DNA of 64,000 nt from Thermoplasmata archaeon (GCA_021796385.1 JAJYXQ010000033.1:1-64000), one strand, 5' to 3'. Shown: positions 10,031-20,263, counted from the stretch's first letter. Notes: generated by a model not told the origin, from the sequence alone. Program-made: numbers and translations.

Positions 10031-10464
10031 CAACTCTCCTCCTTTCCACGGTGGGGGCAGCGGGGGATGGGCTCCCCGTGTGGGCAGGTCCCGGGGTGGC
10101 CATCGGCGACGCACAGCCGCTCGATGGTGGCGTGTCCGATGGAGAGATCGACCTCCCGGGCAGCTTCGCACAGGCGTTCCCGGGGCAGGCCCATCCGGTC
10201 GAACATCCGTTCCACGATCCGGTGGTGCCGTTCGTACTCGAGGAGGCAGGACTGACCCTTGGGCGTGAGCCGGGACCTTCCCCGGTACCGATCCACGAGC
10301 CCGAGGCTCTCGAGTGCCGTCAGGTGGGCGAGGGCGGAGGGAGCAGAGATGGCGAGAATCTCAGCGACCCGGCCCAAGCGGACGCCCGCGCGGGCTTCCT
10401 CACCATCCTTGAGGGCGCGAAGTGTGTCTACCTGCCTCCGGGTGAGCCTTTCGAGGAGCTCCAT
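10030..10464 (-). CDS. DtxR/MntR-family metal-dependent transcriptional regulator
   Basis: Winged-helix N-terminus, LTPKGQSCLLEYERHHRIVERMFDRMGLPRERLCEAAREVDLSIGHATIERLC (DtxR dimerization/metal-binding pattern). Confidence 0.85.
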   Translation of the reverse strand: MELLERLTRRQVDTLRALKDGEEARAGVRLGRVAEILAISAPSALAHLTALESLGLVDRYRGRSRLTPKGQSCLLEYERHHRIVERMFDRMGLPRERLCEAAREVDLSIGHATIERLCVADGHPGTCPHGEPIPRCPHRGKEES

Positions 10465-10500
10465 GGTGCATATCTATTACCCACCACCATATATAAGGGA

Positions 10501-10518
10501 TACCCTAATTTTTAGGTA
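10501..10518. promoter_or_regulatory. Possible DtxR-type operator (inverted repeat TACCcTAA-ttt-TTAGGTA)
   Basis: Imperfect palindrome TACCCTAATTTTTAGGTA about 40 nt upstream of the dtxR-like start, in an AT-rich promoter-like stretch. Confidence 0.5.
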
Positions 10519-10586
10519 TATCCAAATACCAAAGAACTGCACCCTTCACTGTCCTCTCCGGGACCATGGCGGGACCTACAACGACC

Positions 10587-11975
10587 TCAGGAGGAGGCGC
10601 GGGGGCCCTGGGCTGGTCGGGTCACCTGGTGGTACTTGGCCCACCAGTTGTTCAGGGTGAAGACGAGCTTCTTCCCCATGACCCGCTCCAACCAGATGGG
10701 CACAAGGAATCCCCGGTCGTTGGAGAAGTACCGATAGTACTTCCGCTCCTCCGGTTGGGCATCACCGAGGACCATCCGTGCGACGAGATCGCCGCAGAAC
10801 GTCGCCCAAGGAAGGCCGACGCAACCAAGCACGTAGTGGACCCAGGGCGCCTCCGGGTCCCGGAACACGGTCGGAAGAAGGTCCCGTGTCATGTCAATGC
10901 GCCCGGGCCAATACTCGATGAAGCGTACCCCGTCCAGGCAGGGCAGGGCCCGCTTGAGCTTGCGGATCACCTGTTCGATGATCGCCGGCCCTGTCGTGTC
11001 GTTCGCCGCATAGGTCGACCAGAGCGTTCCTCCTCCGACGAGAAGACGATGATCGCCGGTGGGACGGAAGTACGTGTAGATCAGGCGGCTGTCCCAGCAC
11101 TGGAGGGGTTCGTCCGGAAAGAGGGTCCGGTACTCGCGGTCGCTGAGCGGTTCGCTGATCGAAAGGAATGTCTGGGCATGATAGACGTTCGTGCTGTACT
11201 TGGAGAGACTCGGACGCAGCTTGTCCGCGCAAAAGATGATCTCCTTGGCGGTGACCGAGCCCATGTGGGTCCGTACCGTATGCCCTTCGATAGAGCGCAC
11301 GGAGGTCGATTCGTGGATCGTTGCCCCCCCGTCCAAGAGGGCCCTCTTCACCCCCTGGGAATAGAGGAGCGCATCGATCCCGTAACAATCCGGGTACCGG
11401 ACCCCACAGGAGTAGGCGGAGGAGCCCAAGATGGAACGCAGTGTTCCCGCATCGTAACTCCGATATGGGAAGCCCAGCCGTTTCCGTGCCTCGGACTCTT
11501 CCCGGACCTCTCGGGAACCGCCCGAGCCAACGCCCAGGAATAAACTGTCTTCTTTCACGAGATCGCAGGGAAAGTGGTGCCGCCCCACGAGCTCGAGCAT
11601 GCGTTGGATCCCTCGGACCGGGGCATCCCAGAGGTCGCGTGCCCCTTGAAGACCGAAACGGCGCTCGATCTGGGAGAGCTCGAGCTCGCTGTCCGGCGTC
11701 AGGAAGCCCGCGCTCTTCCCGGTGGAGCTTCCACCACAGATGTTCCTATCAAGAAGGATGACCTGCTTGCCGCGCTCCGTGCATCGCAGGGCCGCTGCGA
11801 GCCCGGCAGCCCCGGCCCCTATGATGACGACATCCGCCTCGTGGTCACCCCGGAGCGGGGGTTGAAGGGGGTCCCGGACGTTAAGCAGACTCGTGTACCA
11901 CCAATTCTGCTCGAGCATCCCCAGTGCCGGGTACGCTCCCCAGAATATAGACTTGCGCGGGTGTCGCAATGACAT
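10587..11975 (-). CDS. FAD-dependent oxidoreductase (DAO/glycine oxidase-like family)
   Basis: ADVVIIGAGAAGLAAALRCTERGKQVILLDRNICGGSSTGKSAGFL dinucleotide-binding motif and DAO-like C-terminus (YWPGRIDMTRDLLPTV). Confidence 0.85.
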   Translation of the reverse strand: MSLRHPRKSIFWGAYPALGMLEQNWWYTSLLNVRDPLQPPLRGDHEADVVIIGAGAAGLAAALRCTERGKQVILLDRNICGGSSTGKSAGFLTPDSELELSQIERRFGLQGARDLWDAPVRGIQRMLELVGRHHFPCDLVKEDSLFLGVGSGGSREVREESEARKRLGFPYRSYDAGTLRSILGSSAYSCGVRYPDCYGIDALLYSQGVKRALLDGGATIHESTSVRSIEGHTVRTHMGSVTAKEIIFCADKLRPSLSKYSTNVYHAQTFLSISEPLSDREYRTLFPDEPLQCWDSRLIYTYFRPTGDHRLLVGGGTLWSTYAANDTTGPAIIEQVIRKLKRALPCLDGVRFIEYWPGRIDMTRDLLPTVFRDPEAPWVHYVLGCVGLPWATFCGDLVARMVLGDAQPEERKYYRYFSNDRGFLVPIWLERVMGKKLVFTLNNWWAKYHQVTRPAQGPRASS

Positions 11976-12244
11976 CTTAACGAGAAGTGGGAAAGTCGCG
12001 CCTGGGGGATTCCTTCATCGAAACTTGTCCGCGTTCTGCGGGGTCCCGCTATACCACGGCATGGTCCCCTTCGACACTGGCAGGTTCAAGGTTCCCGATC
12101 TGAGGGATGCCTCCTCTTGCTTTCAATTCGACAATTACCAAGGTCGCCCATCGAACCGTTTTGGGGGGGATTCCCCAGGGAGAACCATGTAGTTGTACGC
12201 ACTCCAGTCGCTGGCCTGACTCGACCGGGCCCGGGCGGGTGTGG

Positions 12245-12260
12245 ATGCTCCTGGGGGGAT
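12245..12260. repeat. Distal attachment site of the integrative element (direct repeat of the tRNA-Glu 3' end)
   Basis: ATGCTCCTGGGGGGAT is identical to 52961-52976, i.e. the last 15 nt of tRNA-Glu (minus strand) plus 1 flanking nt. Confidence 0.65.
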
Positions 12261-12603
12261 GTATACCCGTATGGGTTCAAATACCACAGTACAAGGCTCA
12301 ACCAAGTCACCGCCGGAGCATTCTGTCGACGCGTCGCAGCGGATCACGTTTGACTCCCTTGGACAGGGTGCGCCGCTTAAGAGAAGGATTTCCCCAGGGT
12401 CTTGTCGGTCCCGGATACCATAACCATTCACGAACCGTGCTCCGGTGAAGGATAGCCTCTGCAGGGGATAACCCGGCGAGGGACCCTTCCTCACTGTTAC
12501 CGCCAGCTACGGTTGCACCCGGTGAGTATCACGGAAGAAGTCTTGTGACTTCTTGCCTCCTCCACGGTGGTGGATTCCACCTGCGCAAATCTCTCCGCCA
12601 TCC

Positions 12604-12960
12604 CTATTTCGGCAATAGGTTGTTGCCGACCATCGGCGGCTCCCCCGATAGCCCCGTGAGCGTTTTTGCCGTGACCAGGGCCTCCTCGCTCACCATAGCA
12701 AACCGGGCCGCTTGACGGCACAGGCTCCCGTAGACCCACCGGACGTATCGCGGACTGCGGAGGTTCTCATTCAACGGTAGCCTTGGAGCCTCCCGCTCGC
12801 TCTTGCCTTGGCCCGGAAAGTCGCCGAGGCGTCGGCGCAACGATTGAGGGGTAACGCCGTACAGTTGGGCGAGGTCGGTCACATCGTTTCCGGTAAATCC
12901 ACCGGCGTTCGCGTTACGTTCCTGCAGGGCTTGCCGCAGGGCTTCCCTCGATATCCTCAC
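12604..12960 (-). CDS. Small protein with a possible HTH
   Basis: 118-aa ORF with NDVTDLAQLYGVTPQSLRRRLGDFPG resembling a helix-turn-helix. Confidence 0.35.
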   Translation of the reverse strand: MRISREALRQALQERNANAGGFTGNDVTDLAQLYGVTPQSLRRRLGDFPGQGKSEREAPRLPLNENLRSPRYVRWVYGSLCRQAARFAMVSEEALVTAKTLTGLSGEPPMVGNNLLPK

Positions 12961-13057
12961 ATCCGAACGGAAGCCGATTTGCAGAATACAGGTACGGGGA
13001 TAGAAGGTTCTACTCAGTCAGGGAAGTGCCGTCAGACCATCCGGTGAACTTGATAGT

Positions 13058-13225
13058 TTCCAGGGGAACGCTCGCCTTATAGAGGGGGTCTTCTCGGCGG
13101 TGAAACGGAAGTTCGGGGAGAACACAGTATCGCGGACCCCTGAGGGATTGTTCACGGAGGGGTATCCGAGGTTGTGGGCTCATGACGAGTTGAGGGAGTT
13201 TGGGGAGAGAGGTGGGGTGAGGTAG
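13058..13225 (+). pseudogene. Transposase C-terminal remnant
   Basis: Own translation: FQGNARLIEGVFSAVKRKFGENTVSRTPEGLFTEGYPRLWAHDELREFGERGGVR*, resembling DDE transposase C-termini (IE.vFS..KRkFGE). Confidence 0.6.
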
Positions 13226-13396
13226 TCGTCAGGTCATCCGGCTCACGGTTGGCTATCCTCACCAGATTCATTCAACACAGCAGAAGTAGCCGACACTTTC
13301 AAATAGCATTTCACGATAGGATGGCCACCATGGCGAGTCGATCTCCTCCCAACGCCATCACGATCACGCACTGACCGGCACGCTATTGCAGGAACA

Positions 13397-14392
13397 ATGC
13401 TCGGAATAGATAGGGGGGCAAGTAGTCCTATTGAATCTCATGCGGGCGTAGTCGAGGGGGTTCCCACTACAGGTCAGCCTCGCACCACCACACCTCCCTC
13501 TCGACGGAGAGGCAAGCGGGCAGCCAAATTTTGGGCACTCGTGGCTGCGATGATCGCCATAGGAACTGCTTCCTCAGTCATCTTATTGGACTTTGAAAGA
13601 TCCGAATGTGTTATGGGCCATGCGGTGAAGACCGTCCAGGTTTACACTCCCGTTGCGCTTATGAATCCGCCCTACGGGGGAAGTGTCGCTCTGAACATGA
13701 CTCTCACTCCAACGAAAGGGAACCCCGTGGGGCCAATGTATTCATTCTCGTCCGGTGGATTGAAGGTCACCTCAACGCCCTTGGTCAGCATCTTTGGCCG
13801 CTTGATGTTTGGGCCTGGACCTGTGGGAGGCAACTATTCTGGCTCTGGAGGAGCGTTCCGGATTTTCAATTGGACGGTCTACCCAGTGATAAATGAAACA
13901 GCCTTTACTTTCGGACCGACAACAGTCTGTACAACTAAGTATGTTGCCGTCGCAACCATTTATGGACCTCAAGACGGCATGGATTTTTCTACGATTAACG
14001 TAACAAACAACACTACCGATGCTAGTGAGGCCCATTTTCCCACCTTGCCCTCAGGTGTAAGTCTTCCTCCAAACACGACGATGATGTGGTTCGACAACGG
14101 TTTCCACTTTGCGAACTTTCCTTCTGTGGACACATGTGGCAAGACATCACCCTCGGTGATTACCGTAAATGGGACTGTGTCCTTGCTTATCTCCTTCACT
14201 ACGCTTATTGGAAGTCGAAACGTGACACTTGACGGGACGCTATACTGGACCAACCAAGACCAACCCGCGGGCAACATGATCGGCCCCACGATGACCTATG
14301 TATTTCCAGCGAACTTTGGTGTTTGGCAGATATACTCTCCCGCCGGTGCAAACACCCTTGGCGCGCTTGCCTTTCAATATCACCCTTGCTGA
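13397..14392 (+). CDS. Membrane-anchored extracytoplasmic protein
   Basis: N-terminal TM segment AAKFWALVAAMIAIGTASSVILLDF; N-glycosylation-like NxT/S sites in the remainder. Confidence 0.6.
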   Translation: MLGIDRGASSPIESHAGVVEGVPTTGQPRTTTPPSRRRGKRAAKFWALVAAMIAIGTASSVILLDFERSECVMGHAVKTVQVYTPVALMNPPYGGSVALNMTLTPTKGNPVGPMYSFSSGGLKVTSTPLVSIFGRLMFGPGPVGGNYSGSGGAFRIFNWTVYPVINETAFTFGPTTVCTTKYVAVATIYGPQDGMDFSTINVTNNTTDASEAHFPTLPSGVSLPPNTTMMWFDNGFHFANFPSVDTCGKTSPSVITVNGTVSLLISFTTLIGSRNVTLDGTLYWTNQDQPAGNMIGPTMTYVFPANFGVWQIYSPAGANTLGALAFQYHPC

Positions 14393-14499
14393 CTGGATCA
14401 ACGGGAACTTGCCTGTTTTGTGAGGCGCGGATACCCCCTATTCATGCGATAGAGAAGCGTTTATGTACTTCACCGTTTTGGGCTCGCTTCGTGAAGCCT

Positions 14500-15777
14500 A
14501 TGAAGAGACTAGCAACAATTTGTATGGCTGTACTAGTTGTTGCGACAGTATCTCCTATCTTGACTGTTAACGGAAGTGCCCAATATGCGTGTTGCGGCGG
14601 TGGGGGTGGCGGAGGAGGTGGTGGCGGGAGTGCATACGACATTGCCGGCCAAGTTAGCACTGTCTCCGGAGGTAAGGTAATCAATGTGGCTAACCAACCA
14701 GTTTACATTAGTTACACTACTTCTTCCGGCAGCATAAATCATTGGTGCACCACCACTACTTCCACTGGGATCTTTTCCACCCCAGTATCCCCTGATAACG
14801 GCTACAACATGTACGGAGACTTGGCTTATAAAAACGGCGTCACGTACAGTGTCATGGCTTTTGTAGACCCGCCATTGGGCTACGAACAGTGGTGTAATGC
14901 AAACGGTTTTAACGTTCCGGAACTGTCACTTGACAATCAACCGTATTGGTCCGTTATTTTCTATGGGACTGGTGCGAATTACTGGACGATGTTGATTGAA
15001 GACCCGGTAGGTCAGTCTCCTATCGACGTACCAATTGGTACAATGTGGAACAACGGGCAAGGGGGAACAGCTGAAGTTGGTGGAAGCAGTGAACAATCTA
15101 TGAGTGTTTCTGGGAGTGTCAGTGCGTCGCTGTCAGTTGCGGGGGGACCGACTGGCTCTGTTACCTACTCTTCGAGCACAGCAAATTCACAAACGTTCCA
15201 AAGTTCCTACAGTTGTTCTGCGCCGTGTGGAGTTACCACTTATGCCATAGACAAAAGTGTGGGACAGATCACGGTGTACAGTGAACAACCATACAGTGAA
15301 TACCCGGACCTTGTAGAACCAAACTGGGTATATGTACACGAAATACCTGGATCATTCTTCCCGTACAACTTCACATCAGGTAGTCCTGGACCAGACCCCT
15401 ACAGTCCATCAAACCTCCCTTCAGGGTATTGGGTAGGGTCCAGTTCCTCCTATCCAGAGGGGACAAGTTGGCAGGCAATCCCCCATTACCCAGCTAATTT
15501 CTATTCGAGTTCGGAGACTACATCGAGCATTAGTTGGGGGTACTCGGGCGGGAGTTCGTTTAGCGCTTATGGAGTAGACTTTGGCATCGACGCGTCCTTT
15601 TCATTCACCACTGAGACAAGTCAAGGTAGTTACTACCACGCCTTAATGCCTTGGTACCAAGATCCCACTTACAATGATGCATCATGTCTCCTTTACAAAG
15701 TGTTCCAACAGACTTCCGTTATCAATGGCCAAGTCGTAAACGGCCCAGTTCATGTCTGGGTCACGGGAACTTGTTGA
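14500..15777 (+). CDS. Secreted protein with a poly-glycine tract after the signal peptide
   Basis: MKRLATICMAVLVVATVSPILTVNGSAQYACCGGGGGGGGGGGSAYDI; ATG at 14500 gives a conventional signal peptide. Confidence 0.6.
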   Translation: MKRLATICMAVLVVATVSPILTVNGSAQYACCGGGGGGGGGGGSAYDIAGQVSTVSGGKVINVANQPVYISYTTSSGSINHWCTTTTSTGIFSTPVSPDNGYNMYGDLAYKNGVTYSVMAFVDPPLGYEQWCNANGFNVPELSLDNQPYWSVIFYGTGANYWTMLIEDPVGQSPIDVPIGTMWNNGQGGTAEVGGSSEQSMSVSGSVSASLSVAGGPTGSVTYSSSTANSQTFQSSYSCSAPCGVTTYAIDKSVGQITVYSEQPYSEYPDLVEPNWVYVHEIPGSFFPYNFTSGSPGPDPYSPSNLPSGYWVGSSSSYPEGTSWQAIPHYPANFYSSSETTSSISWGYSGGSSFSAYGVDFGIDASFSFTTETSQGSYYHALMPWYQDPTYNDASCLLYKVFQQTSVINGQVVNGPVHVWVTGTC

Positions 15778-15939
15778 ACTCACCTTGAATGAAAGCCTAT
15801 CGTCTTCAGGCATAGCGTGGGGTGTCGGTAATGTGGAAGGCCCCGTAGCGGGGCATAAGTTCGACGTGAGTAGCTGATTTCCCATCGATGGTGGCGTGGG
15901 CCTAACGAAGGACTCCACGGAGTGGATGGAGGGAAAGTT

Positions 15940-16960
15940 ACACCGGGGTCGGCATTTCAACCAAGAACTTCAACCGGGAGACCAACTCTGCCTCCCCCAA
16001 CCCCAACTCTTCGAGCACCCACCCGGATCTTCCCGAGCCGATCCACCAGTTCCTTCACCGACAGATGAAGGGCACTCACTTCCCATTGGAGATAGCGCAA
16101 CAGCGTTAGCCCCATGTTGTCACGACCACATATGCCGCGGGATCGCGGCATCGTGTCGTTCCCACATCGATTTCAGCGAGACTACGTAGCGGTCCTTCAA
16201 CCATTTGAAATGTTCCTCAATCTCTGCCCGGGCCACGGAGGGGTCCAGAGGCTTCTCATCCGGCAGTTCCGGGGCCGCCATATCCCTGATGATCGCCGCC
16301 TTCCCGAAGGACGCTCTCAGCCCCGTCTCCGCCTTCACGTCCTCTTCACACGGGGGCAGGTAGCGCTTCACGCGTTTCCGTTTTGGCGTCATGGCCCCCA
16401 CCTCCTCCACCCCGTAGTCGAAGACGCCCGGGTATCCCTTCGGGATCAAGTCAACCAGCTTGTTCATCGCCACTCTCTGCTTCTTGTGTGGACAGGGCTC
16501 ACGTATCCGGACCACCCCGGTGGTCACCCTCGTCTTTGCCATCTCCCACCTGCGTTTTTGGTAGCGGGCCTCCACAGGGTGATATGTGACCAATACCCGC
16601 CCGTTCCCGGGCCCATACTATCCTCTTGAACCGGAGAACGTTCCCAGGGACTCGACGGGGTCGTTGCATGGGCGGGCAAGGCCCTAGTGAAGGCCCAGCA
16701 AGTACAGGAAGTCATGCGGGGCTGGAAGAAGGTCGTGAACACCAATTTGGGAGTCTATTACCCCGAGGATTACCGCCCTCTCCGCCTCGGAGCGGTCGAT
16801 CCCCGCCTCCCTCAACATGTCGTTCCCTCTCCCCCTGTTCCCGTAGCCTGCTGGTTGGTTCTGGCCGGACTGCACCGGCGTTATAGTTCGTGGGAACTGT
16901 AACTTCGGGGTGAGAAGAGCCCTCCTCCGCCCCCCCTTCAGAATTTGCGAAGTTTCGCAA
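15940..16960 (-). pseudogene. Frameshifted transposase remnant (IS4/IS1634-like)
   Basis: Two minus-strand frames join: EIEEHFKWLKDRYVVSLKSMWERHDAAIPRHMW (16120-16593 ORF) then NMGLTLLRYLQWEVSALHLSVKELVDRLGKIRV (15957-16151 ORF), resembling transposase C-termini. Confidence 0.5.
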
Positions 16961-17237
16961 TTTCTATGAGGGCATTAACCTATAGCCACGGAGATCCCTG
17001 ACTGACCTCGGGCCCAAGTCTCCAACCTGGGAGTCTCTCGAACCTTTCACAAGCAACAGTGGACAACATCAGGAATCCCTCACACGTAGGCATGGCATCT
17101 TGCGAGGGCTTCGGACCCATCCGGTCAAGCCCTCGGAGGGTATGGGGGAAGACGGTGAGAGAAGACTCCCAGAACTGGGTGTGCTACCTCCCCCTTAATA
17201 TCGCACTCTCTCTTCCCGACACACAGGTGGCATCTGC

Positions 17238-18467
17238 ATGGAGCTGAACAAGAAGCCGTGGCCGCTGGCTACCGTCTGCGGAGTAAAAGAACGAATCGAC
17301 GCCCGGCCTGATTTTCAGAGGCCTCCGGTGTGGAAACGTGGGCAGAAGCAGTTCCTGATCGATACCGTGCTGCAGAACCTCGACATCCCCAAGCTGTACT
17401 GGAGGAAAACTGGGAAGAATCCAGACCAATATGAGGTCGTTGATGGGCAGCAACGATTGAGAGCTATCTGGGAGTTTCATGACGGACAGTTTCGCCTCTC
17501 TTCGGAGATGGACGCAATCGATGGTCACACCATTGCGGGACTAACGTACTCTGAACTTCCAGATGAACTAAGAATACGATTCGACACCTACCCTCTCGAC
17601 GTAGTTATCGTTTCGGACGCGGATGAGGATGATGTTCGGGACATGTTTCTACGCCTACAGAATGGCACACCATTGAAGGCGCAAGAGAAGCGAAACGCGA
17701 TGGGAGGGAAGATGCGCGACTTCGTGAAGGACCTAGCAACCGACCAATTCTTCACCAGTGTGCCATTCAAGGATTCCAGGTACACATTCGATCTCGTCTG
17801 CGCACAGATGACTCTCTTGGAGCTATCAGGGAAACCTTGCGATGTGCGCAACAGCGACCTGAACGAGATGTATGCCTCGAATACGAGTTTCGAAGTGAAT
17901 GGTCCGACGGCAAAGAAGGTCAGAAGAGTACTGTCTTTCTTGAAGACCGCGTTCCCGGAGAAGACTCCGGAGTTGGAACGTTACAACGTTGTCTCCCTAT
18001 ATGTATTGGTCTCGAACTTGTTTGAAAAGTTTGTAATGACAGACCGTGAACAGGACCTCAAGAAGTGGTTTCTTGACTTCGAGACGAAGAGAAGCCAGGA
18101 TGAAGCACTACCCGACGCCAACCGTGATGCTGAACTCTTGGCATACCATGATGTCATCAGCCACTCTACTGACAATGGTTGGTCCATTGCCAAGCGATAC
18201 GATGTTCTGTCGCGCAGCTTCCTTATCGCATACCCAGGTATCAAACAGAAAGACAATCAACGTGAATTTACGCATGAACAGCGGATGGCGATATTCAGGA
18301 GGGACGGTGGGAGATGTCAGGTCAGACTGAAGTGCGATGGGGCAGAGTGCTCATGGGACAATTGGCATGCCGATCACAAGATACCGTGGAGCCAAGGTGG
18401 TTTCACCGTGGTAGAGAATGGACAAGTCGCATGCGTTGCTTGTAATACTACGAAGAGCGACTCCTGA
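17238..18467 (+). CDS. DUF262-HNH protein (type IV restriction/defence-like)
   Basis: N-terminal DUF262 signature DFQRPPVWKRGQKQFLIDTVL...YEVVDGQQRLRAIWEF; C-terminal HNH-like RRDGGRCQV...WDNWHADHKIPWSQGG...VACVACNTTKSD. Confidence 0.85.
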   Translation: MELNKKPWPLATVCGVKERIDARPDFQRPPVWKRGQKQFLIDTVLQNLDIPKLYWRKTGKNPDQYEVVDGQQRLRAIWEFHDGQFRLSSEMDAIDGHTIAGLTYSELPDELRIRFDTYPLDVVIVSDADEDDVRDMFLRLQNGTPLKAQEKRNAMGGKMRDFVKDLATDQFFTSVPFKDSRYTFDLVCAQMTLLELSGKPCDVRNSDLNEMYASNTSFEVNGPTAKKVRRVLSFLKTAFPEKTPELERYNVVSLYVLVSNLFEKFVMTDREQDLKKWFLDFETKRSQDEALPDANRDAELLAYHDVISHSTDNGWSIAKRYDVLSRSFLIAYPGIKQKDNQREFTHEQRMAIFRRDGGRCQVRLKCDGAECSWDNWHADHKIPWSQGGFTVVENGQVACVACNTTKSDS

Positions 18468-18558
18468 TGTGGATGCTTTGGGCGAGAGGGGGGTTGAGCG
18501 ACCAGACCATGGTTCTCTGACGATGTCGGGTTCCGTCGCCTTGTCATAGGTTAGTCGG

Positions 18559-18732
18559 ATGGCCGATGATAGAGACACCGTAGTGGGAGTCCTTCTCGGC
18601 GTTGCTGCGGCTGCGGCTATTGGTTATTTCCTGTCCAAGGTGCTGGGCTCCACTCCCCCGAGGTGCCCTCAATGTGGAGCATACATCTCCAATGATGCTC
18701 GATCTTGCCGCAACTGCGGGGCGAGGTTGTAG
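18559..18732 (+). CDS. 57-aa TM plus zinc-ribbon protein
   Basis: Own translation: MADDRDTVVGVLLGVAAAAAIGYFLSKVLGSTPPRCPQCGAYISNDARSCRNCGARL*; shorter than the ORF-track cutoff. Confidence 0.6.
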   Translation: MADDRDTVVGVLLGVAAAAAIGYFLSKVLGSTPPRCPQCGAYISNDARSCRNCGARL

Positions 18733-18740
18733 AGTGGTTT

Positions 18741-19913
18741 ATGGTCAGGAATGAGGCGATGGACAGTGTGAAGTCCATCCAAGTTTCCAACGGTTATGCC
18801 CTTTCTTACTCTTGGAACTCGAAGAGGAAGAGTCTAAATGCGTCCGCCCTCTACTTGGACCTCCAAGCAGGAGATGGACTTCTCACTGAAGAGTTCTTGA
18901 AGCATGTAAAGGAACTCTTGCAGCGAAGCGATGAGATTGAGTTGTTCCTGACCTTCGCTCGGACCCTCGGCTCACCCACACCGGATGGCACTCTGCAGAC
19001 GATGGCTCAAAGACTCCCACTTGCCATCAACTTCCTCGGGGAGACTTTCGAGAGTCTCTCGCAGAATCTTAAGGTGTTAAACAGTTACCTTGGTACATCT
19101 CCAAGGGGAGTAGTCGAGAGAAATGGTCCACCTCCTGAACTTGCTGAGACAAAGGGTTGGCTGCGGGTCATCGAGCCCTTGTCAGAAGATCTTCCCCAGA
19201 CCACACTTGACTGGGACCTTGTGACCAAGCTCTTAGAGAACAGGCTTACCGATGCTGAGAGGGGAAACCTGTCGCAGAAGATTCTCAATGTTATCACCGC
19301 AGATTCGATGGAGATTGCCAAGATTCAAAAGACGCTCTCCGAGATTCTGAGAGGGCCGTCGCATTTCACCAAGCCCCTCTCCCTTTTCAGATGCAAGTGT
19401 GGGACTCTGCTTGTAGAATTCGAGGTGCAATGTCCGAGATGTAGGGAGCCACTTTCAGAGGCCCCGCTTTCTGTTCTGCTTGCTGACCAGTCCTTGAAGC
19501 ACATAATGGAGAAGAATGTCTGGCTAGAACTTGCAGTTGCCAAGGCGTTGGCGGACGCAGGTTTCGAGACAATCATAGGTGCGGATGTCCTTGGCATCTC
19601 CGGTGTTTCTCACGAGGTTGATGTGCTCGCCATTGATTGCCATCGTGGAATAGCGTTCATTGTCGAGGTCACCATGGCCAACGCATCAGTAGACGAATTG
19701 GCTAATCTCATGGTCCGTCGTGCAGACATTCACAATCACGGTGCGGCGCTAGTAACACTGGGCCCCTCTGATGATAAGGCAAGGAAGTTTGCAAAGGCCC
19801 AAGGGCTGGGCTTGATCACAGAGGTCAGAAAGAACATTGCTGACCTTGCTAAGTGGGCTAGAAATCACCGATCGAACTATGGTATCGGAGATTCAATGTC
19901 GGAGACCACCTAA
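18741..19913 (+). CDS. Zinc-ribbon protein with a C-terminal restriction-endonuclease-like (PD-(D/E)XK-like) domain
   Basis: CKCGTLLVEFEVQCPRCREPL zinc ribbon, then LELAVAKALADAGFETIIGADVLGISGVSHEVDVLAIDCHRGIAFIVEVTMA, consistent with a nuclease fold core. Confidence 0.6.
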   Translation: MVRNEAMDSVKSIQVSNGYALSYSWNSKRKSLNASALYLDLQAGDGLLTEEFLKHVKELLQRSDEIELFLTFARTLGSPTPDGTLQTMAQRLPLAINFLGETFESLSQNLKVLNSYLGTSPRGVVERNGPPPELAETKGWLRVIEPLSEDLPQTTLDWDLVTKLLENRLTDAERGNLSQKILNVITADSMEIAKIQKTLSEILRGPSHFTKPLSLFRCKCGTLLVEFEVQCPRCREPLSEAPLSVLLADQSLKHIMEKNVWLELAVAKALADAGFETIIGADVLGISGVSHEVDVLAIDCHRGIAFIVEVTMANASVDELANLMVRRADIHNHGAALVTLGPSDDKARKFAKAQGLGLITEVRKNIADLAKWARNHRSNYGIGDSMSETT

Positions 19914-19954
19914 ATGGCCGAGAAACTTTCCCTAGATGAACTGGAGCGTTTCCC

Positions 19955-20263
19955 GTGGCAAAAAGCTACGGTGAGAGAGTGCCCCTCTATGCCGCCAAGT
20001 TGGATGTCTCCCCCAAGAAGAACATCGTCAAGGAGCAAGGCAAGCGCTGGGGGAGCTGCTCGTCGGAGGGGACCATCAACTACAATTGGAAAGCCATCAT
20101 GACCCCAGTGTCCGTTATCGACTATGTCATCGCCCATGAACTGGGCCACCTTAAGTATCCGCATCACCAGCCCGAGTACTGGCAGGCCCTTTCTTCGATC
20201 GTCCCAGACTGCAAACAACGAAGAGATTGGCTCAAACGAAATGGAAGTCTCTTGACGGTGTAG
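19955..20263 (+). CDS. YgjP-like (DUF45) metallopeptidase, short form
   Basis: GKRWGSCSSEGTINYNWKAIMTPVSVIDYVIAHELGHLKYPHHQPEYW with zinc motif HELGH; GTG start. Confidence 0.8.
   Translation: MAKSYGERVPLYAAKLDVSPKKNIVKEQGKRWGSCSSEGTINYNWKAIMTPVSVIDYVIAHELGHLKYPHHQPEYWQALSSIVPDCKQRRDWLKRNGSLLTV

Noticed and set aside
10566-11543. 325-aa plus-strand ORF
   Set aside because: Antisense to the DAO-family oxidoreductase; no domain support.
12246-12319. Possible second tRNA on the minus strand: GCTCCGG...CCAGGAGCA, 74 nt apart
   Set aside because: Only the 3' 15 nt match tRNA-Glu; no anticodon stem-loop or proper T-arm can be formed, so it is better read as an att fragment with a coincidental GGAGCAT.
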